A stretch of DNA of 8,877 nucleotides, from assembly GCA_015522385.1 (NCBI GenBank), contig WAMJ01000150.1, positions 1-8,877 of the forward strand, read 5' to 3'. This stretch comes from Candidatus Heimdallarchaeota archaeon. GTDB taxonomy: Archaea > Asgardarchaeota > Heimdallarchaeia > Heimdallarchaeales > Kariarchaeaceae. Under the pieces are notes generated by a model. It was not told the DNA's origin, searched no databases, and worked only from the letters and a program-made list of their open reading frames with translations. Made by a program: the position numbers and the translations under genes. This document shows positions 5,418 to 8,877 of this stretch, one piece after another (the stretch's first letter is position 1; the number at the start of each line of letters is the position of its first letter).

Positions 5418-5610
5418 CCAACACTCATCCATGAGCACTATTACGCCAAAGACTCTTCTTCATGTATTCTGAACCTTCCTCTTCGTGTATCACCAACACT
5501 CATCCATGAGCACTATTACACCAAAGACTCTTCTTCATGTATTCTGAACCTTCCTCTTCGTGTCTTACCAACACTCTTCCATGGGCACTCTTATAACAAA
5601 AACTCGATCT
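5418..5610. repeat. Tandem repeat, 75-bp unit, about 2.6 copies
   Basis: Units begin at 5418, 5493 and 5568 with CCAACACTCATCCATGAG, the third changed to CCAACACTCTTCCATGGG and decaying after about 40 bases. The first two units are nearly identical through CCAAAGACTCTTCTTCATG and GAACCTTCCTCTTCGTG. Each intact unit has the small palindrome CTCAT-CC-ATGAG. The 75-bp period is in frame, but stops are frequent and no protein is evident. Sequence similarity to the 2593-2815 repeat is not apparent despite the similar unit size. Confidence 0.9.
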
Positions 5611-5654
5611 CAGAAGACTGTACAGCCCCAGACCCCATTAGCTCGTGGGTACAT

Positions 5655-5722
5655 ACGAAGAAATCAGGAGGGTCAATAGATCGGGGGTCACATCACGAAG
5701 AAATCAGGAGGGTCAATAGATC
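5655..5722. repeat. 28-bp direct repeat, two copies 40 bp apart
   Basis: The same 28 bases occur at 5655-5682 and 5695-5722, beginning ACGAAGAAATCAGGAGGGTC and ending AATAGATC. A 12-nt spacer separates them. The copies are identical, which suggests a recent duplication. The arrangement lacks the extra copies needed for a CRISPR call. Confidence 0.85.
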
Positions 5723-5847
5723 AGGATTTTATCATGGAGAACTCACGTAAGGGAAGCCATAATGGATTCATCACCGAAGACTCATTCGTTATACATAAGG
5801 TACTATTTGGACAGCGAACTTTGTCACAGACGCCCAGTTTGTCACAG

Positions 5848-7173
5848 TCATGACCCCTTGGGGTAGAGCTCGTCCTCCGTCTTCCCGACCCGTCTCCTGA
5901 TGAAGATGTACGTACCAACGATAACAGCCAAGTCGAGGAGAAATGGTAGGAAACCCGGTAGTTCTAGCTGAGATCCGAGGTCCAAGATGGATAGGGACAG
6001 AATCCTCCAGATGGAACCGTCTGTGTAGAGATAGAGGAGGGTACTGCCCGTGCTGTACAGGTAGGTAACCCGTGAGCTGTCATCGAAGACCAGCCCGTCG
6101 GATTCCCCCACTACAACCTGTCCCACGGTGCTGTCCAGCAGGTAGAGAACGAGTGGCAGTGCACCTGTAGAGTAGTTACTCCGCTTCTCCAGAGGATAGA
6201 GCAGACTGTCACCCAGAGGTACCTCCACCGCCATGTAGTTATTCCTGAATGTGAGGTAGCCGACAAGTGTGGACTCCTTGGCAAATTCCCGGGGCTCATC
6301 CGTTCGTTCTCTGAAGAGCACACTGTCCTCTGCGGATGTGTACAATGCAGAGGACGGGGAGTCCAATGTCTGGACGACCGTGTAGAATGTGTCCTGCTCA
6401 GGGAGGACGACCAACCGTTTCCCGCCACTGTCCGGGAACTCCCTAGGACTGGGCAGGAGGGAGGAGTACGGGGGATCGGAGTAGAGCAGGGTCTGACCTA
6501 CCTCTCGGTCGAGGACGAAGACATAGAGCCTCTCACCCACGTACTGGAACCCGTCGATGAAGATAAAGAGGTCCTCGGTCTGCATGCTCTTCTCCAGGAC
6601 GAAATCCCCGTCGGTGAATCTGAAGGTGTCGATCTCGGGGGAGCTTTGACCTGAGGGCATGTAGAGGACAAAGGGTTCGTCGGAGTCCTCGTCCACACCG
6701 TACCTGCACTTGTTCGCGATGCAGCTGTCATCGGTCAGACCTCTCTTCTCCCCCAAGGCTCTGAGGATATTCCCGCTGTAGACGATAGATTCCCGGTCGT
6801 AGATGAACAGATCAGGACTCTGCAAGGAGGACGCTGACCTCTGCAGGTCGATGTTGACAACCGTTCGACCATCTTCGAGGACGAAGACCCGTGGCTCGTA
6901 CCTCCATGGAAGCTCGATGGTGTACCTGTCAACCTGATTCATTTCCAGATCGTACTCCGTGACGTCGTAGAAACCGTTGTCACCGAACTCCCTGTACCGA
7001 TATATCCTGATCCCTCCTGACCATGCCTTGACGGTCGAGCCGGTGAGCGCATTGATCTCATATACGGACACCTTGGAATTGGACGGTAGAGCTGTGTTGG
7101 ACATGAGGTAAGTACCTACGTGGGAGATGACGATGAGAACGACGGCCAGTGCAACGACGCTTCTGCTCTTCAC
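5848..7173 (-). CDS. Doubly membrane-anchored surface protein, paralogue B
   Basis: This is the paralogue of the gene at 3949-5268, also of unrecognised family. From GTG 7173 it has 441 residues: a span at about 5-24 after MKSRS, a large external beta-rich region, a second span at about 405-423 and a cytoplasmic tail RRRVGKTEDELYPKGS. It shares WSGG (51-54), LEDGRT (99-104) and VYSGNILRAL (131-140) with paralogue A at identical positions. It also has a CIANKC pair (Cys151, Cys156) absent from A, possibly a disulfide. The frame is open to ATG 7212, but GTG 7173 is preferred. It aligns with the GTG-AAG start of paralogue A and has a TATA box 25 nt upstream, which would lie inside the coding region if 7212 were used. 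The eight-span longin-like gene lies upstream, 251 nt away. Confidence 0.85.
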   Translation of the reverse strand: MKSRSVVALAVVLIVISHVGTYLMSNTALPSNSKVSVYEINALTGSTVKAWSGGIRIYRYREFGDNGFYDVTEYDLEMNQVDRYTIELPWRYEPRVFVLEDGRTVVNIDLQRSASSLQSPDLFIYDRESIVYSGNILRALGEKRGLTDDSCIANKCRYGVDEDSDEPFVLYMPSGQSSPEIDTFRFTDGDFVLEKSMQTEDLFIFIDGFQYVGERLYVFVLDREVGQTLLYSDPPYSSLLPSPREFPDSGGKRLVVLPEQDTFYTVVQTLDSPSSALYTSAEDSVLFRERTDEPREFAKESTLVGYLTFRNNYMAVEVPLGDSLLYPLEKRSNYSTGALPLVLYLLDSTVGQVVVGESDGLVFDDSSRVTYLYSTGSTLLYLYTDGSIWRILSLSILDLGSQLELPGFLPFLLDLAVIVGTYIFIRRRVGKTEDELYPKGS

Positions 7174-7194
7174 AGGATGTCCTGCCCCTGACAT

Positions 7195-7202
7195 GATATA
7201 AA
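7195..7202 (-). promoter_or_regulatory. TATA box for surface-protein paralogue B
   Basis: The minus strand reads TTTATATC, centred about 25 nt before GTG 7173. Its position between the longer candidate start at 7212 and GTG 7173 is the main reason for choosing the shorter gene. Confidence 0.55.
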
Positions 7203-7424
7203 GCATTCTCATCTTGGAATCGGGACGAGAGTCTATTGTGTATCAGAATATTGCCAAATCCATCCATATTAGTTGAGATGCACTCCTGCATTGGGGTACC
7301 CGTCTGACCGGATTATTTGCAGAAATCCATAACTTAAGTGGAATACTCTCTGGGACTACACCACAGAGTACAAGAAATCACATATCATGCAGATACCTTC
7401 AAATTCAGGACCGCGAAGAGCCGT

Positions 7425-8711
7425 TCAGTAGAATACCTCTGCAACCTTCTCCCCAAGATCCTCAAATGCTGTTATGTCAAGCTCGTCTGGTGAGAGCATG
7501 GTGATCTCGAGGATCTCGTCCTCCAGCATTCGCTTGAAGCGTTTGAGTGCATTCCTGATCATAGCATTTGACTCTAGGATGATCAGGGCGATGATCCACG
7601 TACGGTCGACCACCTCGATGCTCTCCAGCAGGATGTATCTGTCCTCGAGGATCACACGGTCAACACCTGCATTCGACCCAGTGATGTCCTTGAAGATAGT
7701 CGTGAGCGCTGAGATCATCCCCCCCTTGAGGAAGCTCTCGTCACTGAGGCTCTTGTCGTCCCCCATGTCGGCGGCAAACTGGTGGCTGAGCTGGGTTATC
7801 CCGTGGTCATTGATGACAAGGAGCTCGTAGATCGGTGTTGACAGCGTTGAGATGTAGGAGGGGTTCTTCCAATACAGTATGACAAGGGGCGGAAGGAAGG
7901 TGAAGAGGATCAGGGGGAACTGGACGAAGAGGGGTCTCTGTGGCAGTCCAAGGATGATCTGCAGAGCGAAGTCGATGGAATAGATGACCAGTCCCTCCGA
8001 GAGCCCTAGGAGAGAGGCAAATTGTATGAGCGCGGGATTGAGGAGCTCGGAATTGCGGACGTTCCTCAGCTGCTTGTAGTATGTGTTTACACCCAGCACG
8101 GTGGTGAAGAGCAGACCGCCGAGGAAGAGCAAGATCGTGGAGAGCGAAGAGACGGAGTTGGAGCCGCTGACGTAATTCACCCCGTCTATCCGGGAGGCGA
8201 TGCCCATGAAGAATGGGGTGGTGACTCCGACGCTGACGAGGAACACCCGTCTGAGCGGAGGCTGGTCTGTCCTCGTGGCCTCGATGCTGAGGTACAGGAA
8301 GAGAACGAACAGGCTCATCAGTGGAAACCATATACTGTCATGATTGAAGCTATCCTGCGTCTTGACAAGACGCTCCGCCTCCGTGACGGGATCCGCTTTG
8401 AGCAGGGCGGTGCTGTCTGCGATCATTGACCACAGGAACATGGTAGCACCGAAGAAAATGGCCAGTGTGAAGTACCTAAGGTTGTCCGCCACATCACCCT
8501 TGAGGATGGAGTACACAAGGAGGAAGACGAAGAGGAGGAGGACAACCCCACCGATACCGTGGTAGATCACGACTCCGCCTACCTGTGTCCATCTGAATGT
8601 CCTGTACTGTCTCTGGATAGAGGGTATGGCCAGAACCAGTGTCTCGACGGCGATGAGGATCTGAACGAGTACTACCGTGAATCTCAACTTACGGGATGTA
8701 TTCTTATCCAT
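7425..8711 (-). CDS. Eight-span membrane protein with C-terminal longin-like domain
   Basis: I do not recognise a named family. Numbered from ATG 8729, hydrophobic spans lie near residues 16-37, 52-77, 84-106, 132-151, 160-178, 193-216, 236-260 and 268-287. A soluble domain follows from about 299 to 434. That domain reads strand (YELLVIND), strand (ITQLSHQFA), a long helix (331-350, with LKGGMISALTTIFKDIT), strand, strand (RYILLES), strand (TWIIALIIL), then a long helix from 387. This is the order of a longin or roadblock-like fold, the kind that binds small GTPases, and the wording resembles archaeal, especially Asgard, longin-like proteins. With eight spans and a basic N-terminus, the domain is predicted to be cytoplasmic. 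ATG 8711 (428 aa, MDKNTSRK) is preferred because a TATA box lies 26 nt upstream. ATG 8729 would start inside the expected promoter spacing. The membrane half could be receptor-like or transporter-like; no transport motif is visible. Confidence 0.85.
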   Translation of the reverse strand: MDKNTSRKLRFTVVLVQILIAVETLVLAIPSIQRQYRTFRWTQVGGVVIYHGIGGVVLLLFVFLLVYSILKGDVADNLRYFTLAIFFGATMFLWSMIADSTALLKADPVTEAERLVKTQDSFNHDSIWFPLMSLFVLFLYLSIEATRTDQPPLRRVFLVSVGVTTPFFMGIASRIDGVNYVSGSNSVSSLSTILLFLGGLLFTTVLGVNTYYKQLRNVRNSELLNPALIQFASLLGLSEGLVIYSIDFALQIILGLPQRPLFVQFPLILFTFLPPLVILYWKNPSYISTLSTPIYELLVINDHGITQLSHQFAADMGDDKSLSDESFLKGGMISALTTIFKDITGSNAGVDRVILEDRYILLESIEVVDRTWIIALIILESNAMIRNALKRFKRMLEDEILEITMLSPDELDITAFEDLGEKVAEVFY

Positions 8712-8733
8712 AGCTAGTATATTTTTCATTCAC

Positions 8734-8741
8734 CTTATATC
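8734..8741 (-). promoter_or_regulatory. TATA box for the eight-span longin-like gene
   Basis: The minus strand reads GATATAAG, centred about 26 nt before ATG 8711 and only 9 nt before ATG 8729. The spacing favours the shorter, leaderless gene. The overlapping AAGGTG (8731-8736) is too close to ATG 8729, and too far from ATG 8711, to be an ordinary ribosome-binding site. Confidence 0.5.
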
Positions 8742-8812
8742 AATTCCCCAATCCATGTGTAAGAAAGCGACGTGGTGCTAAGGAGTGAGATATGTCGTCT
8801 TTGTTCCAATCT

Positions 8813-8877
8813 TTAAGTAGAATCGTCTCTGCGGTATAAGAGGAGAATTGCTGAGCTAACGAGGACGCTAATTTCAA
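8813..8877 (-). CDS. Possible C-terminal end of another membrane protein, partial
   Basis: Reading in from the right edge on the minus strand, one frame gives EISVLVSSAILLLYRRDDST and then TAA at 8813. This looks like a terminal membrane span followed by a short basic cytoplasmic tail, as in the two surface-protein paralogues, though without their ELYP motif. It would leave about 70 nt of promoter before the next gene, a sensible spacing. A second minus-strand frame stays open longer, to a TGA at about 8744, but runs into the TATA box of the next gene and looks less protein-like. Only 20 codons are visible, so this is tentative. Confidence 0.3.
   Translation of the reverse strand, partial: EISVLVSSAILLLYRRDDST

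Larger units (their letters stand above)
5269..5847. other. Repeat-rich spacer between the two paralogues
   Basis: These 579 bases contain the promoter of paralogue A at the left end, a 75-bp tandem repeat at 5418-5610 and a 28-bp direct repeat at 5655-5722. No gene is supported. The word GTTTGTCACAG or a close variant occurs twice near 5818-5847 (ACTTTGTCACAG and GTTTGTCACAG), just past the stop codon of paralogue B. Much of the spacer seems built from duplicated noncoding segments. Confidence 0.5.

Noticed and set aside
5655..5722. A second, minimal CRISPR array
   Set aside because: There are only two copies, with a 12-nt spacer, no leader and no handle-like end. This is a simple direct duplication.
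7807..8429. Long alternative frames on both strands within the eight-span gene
   Set aside because: They are rich in His, Arg, Pro and Glu, have no hydrophobic pattern or motif, and lie wholly within a gene with clear membrane spans. They are frame shadows.
8744..8877. A 44-codon minus-strand frame open to the right edge
   Set aside because: It ends inside the TATA region of the next gene and its composition is less protein-like than the overlapping frame that ends at 8813. It cannot be excluded without more sequence.

Overview
The window is archaeal chromosomal DNA. Four signs agree. The tRNA-Thr gene has a 23-nt intron at the canonical 37/38 site with a bulge-helix-bulge fold. TATA-like boxes lie 24-27 nt upstream of the preferred start codons, as in leaderless archaeal transcripts. 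The CRISPR repeats belong to the ATTGAAAC-handle class. No bacterial Shine-Dalgarno pattern is seen. The rightmost complete gene joins eight predicted membrane spans to a soluble domain with a longin-like strand and helix order. Longin-like domains are abundant in Asgard archaea, so a Thorarchaeia-like Asgard genome is my working guess, but it is inference only.

Layout from left to right. Bases 1-276 hold the leader-proximal end of a CRISPR array, four identical 37-nt repeats with 38-nt spacers, which runs off the left edge. The repeat orientation implies leftward transcription, with the leader in 277 to about 430. A rightward larE gene (489-1310) follows. Bases 1311-2179 contain no intact long gene, only degenerating coding-like sequence: a possible winged-helix regulator remnant on the plus strand and an unrelated remnant on the minus strand. 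The intron-bearing tRNA-Thr(GGT) is on the minus strand at 2180-2275. A noncoding stretch with a nested inverted repeat and a three-copy minisatellite of about 75 bp leads to a rightward larB gene (2992-3642). LarB and LarE are two of the three enzymes that build the nickel-pincer nucleotide cofactor. LarC and LarA are not in the window.

From 3643 to the right edge all genes are on the minus strand. Two are paralogous surface proteins (3949-5268 and 5848-7173). Each has a membrane anchor at both ends, a large, probably beta-rich external domain and a short cytoplasmic tail ending in an ELYP motif. Upstream is the eight-span longin-like fusion (7425-8711). The last bases may hold the tail of another membrane protein. 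Each complete gene has its own TATA-like box, so this is a cluster rather than one obvious operon. Three more tandem-repeat loci lie in the gaps at 3664-3775, 5418-5610 and 5655-5722.

Two stories stand out. The first is an unlinked pair of nickel-pincer cofactor genes, with a [4Fe-4S]-type LarE and an N-terminally short LarB. The second is an undescribed membrane locus in which a polytopic protein with a cytoplasmic longin-like domain sits beside twin doubly anchored surface proteins. It could be a link between the cell surface and a small-GTPase or trafficking-like apparatus, but this rests only on architecture and proximity.
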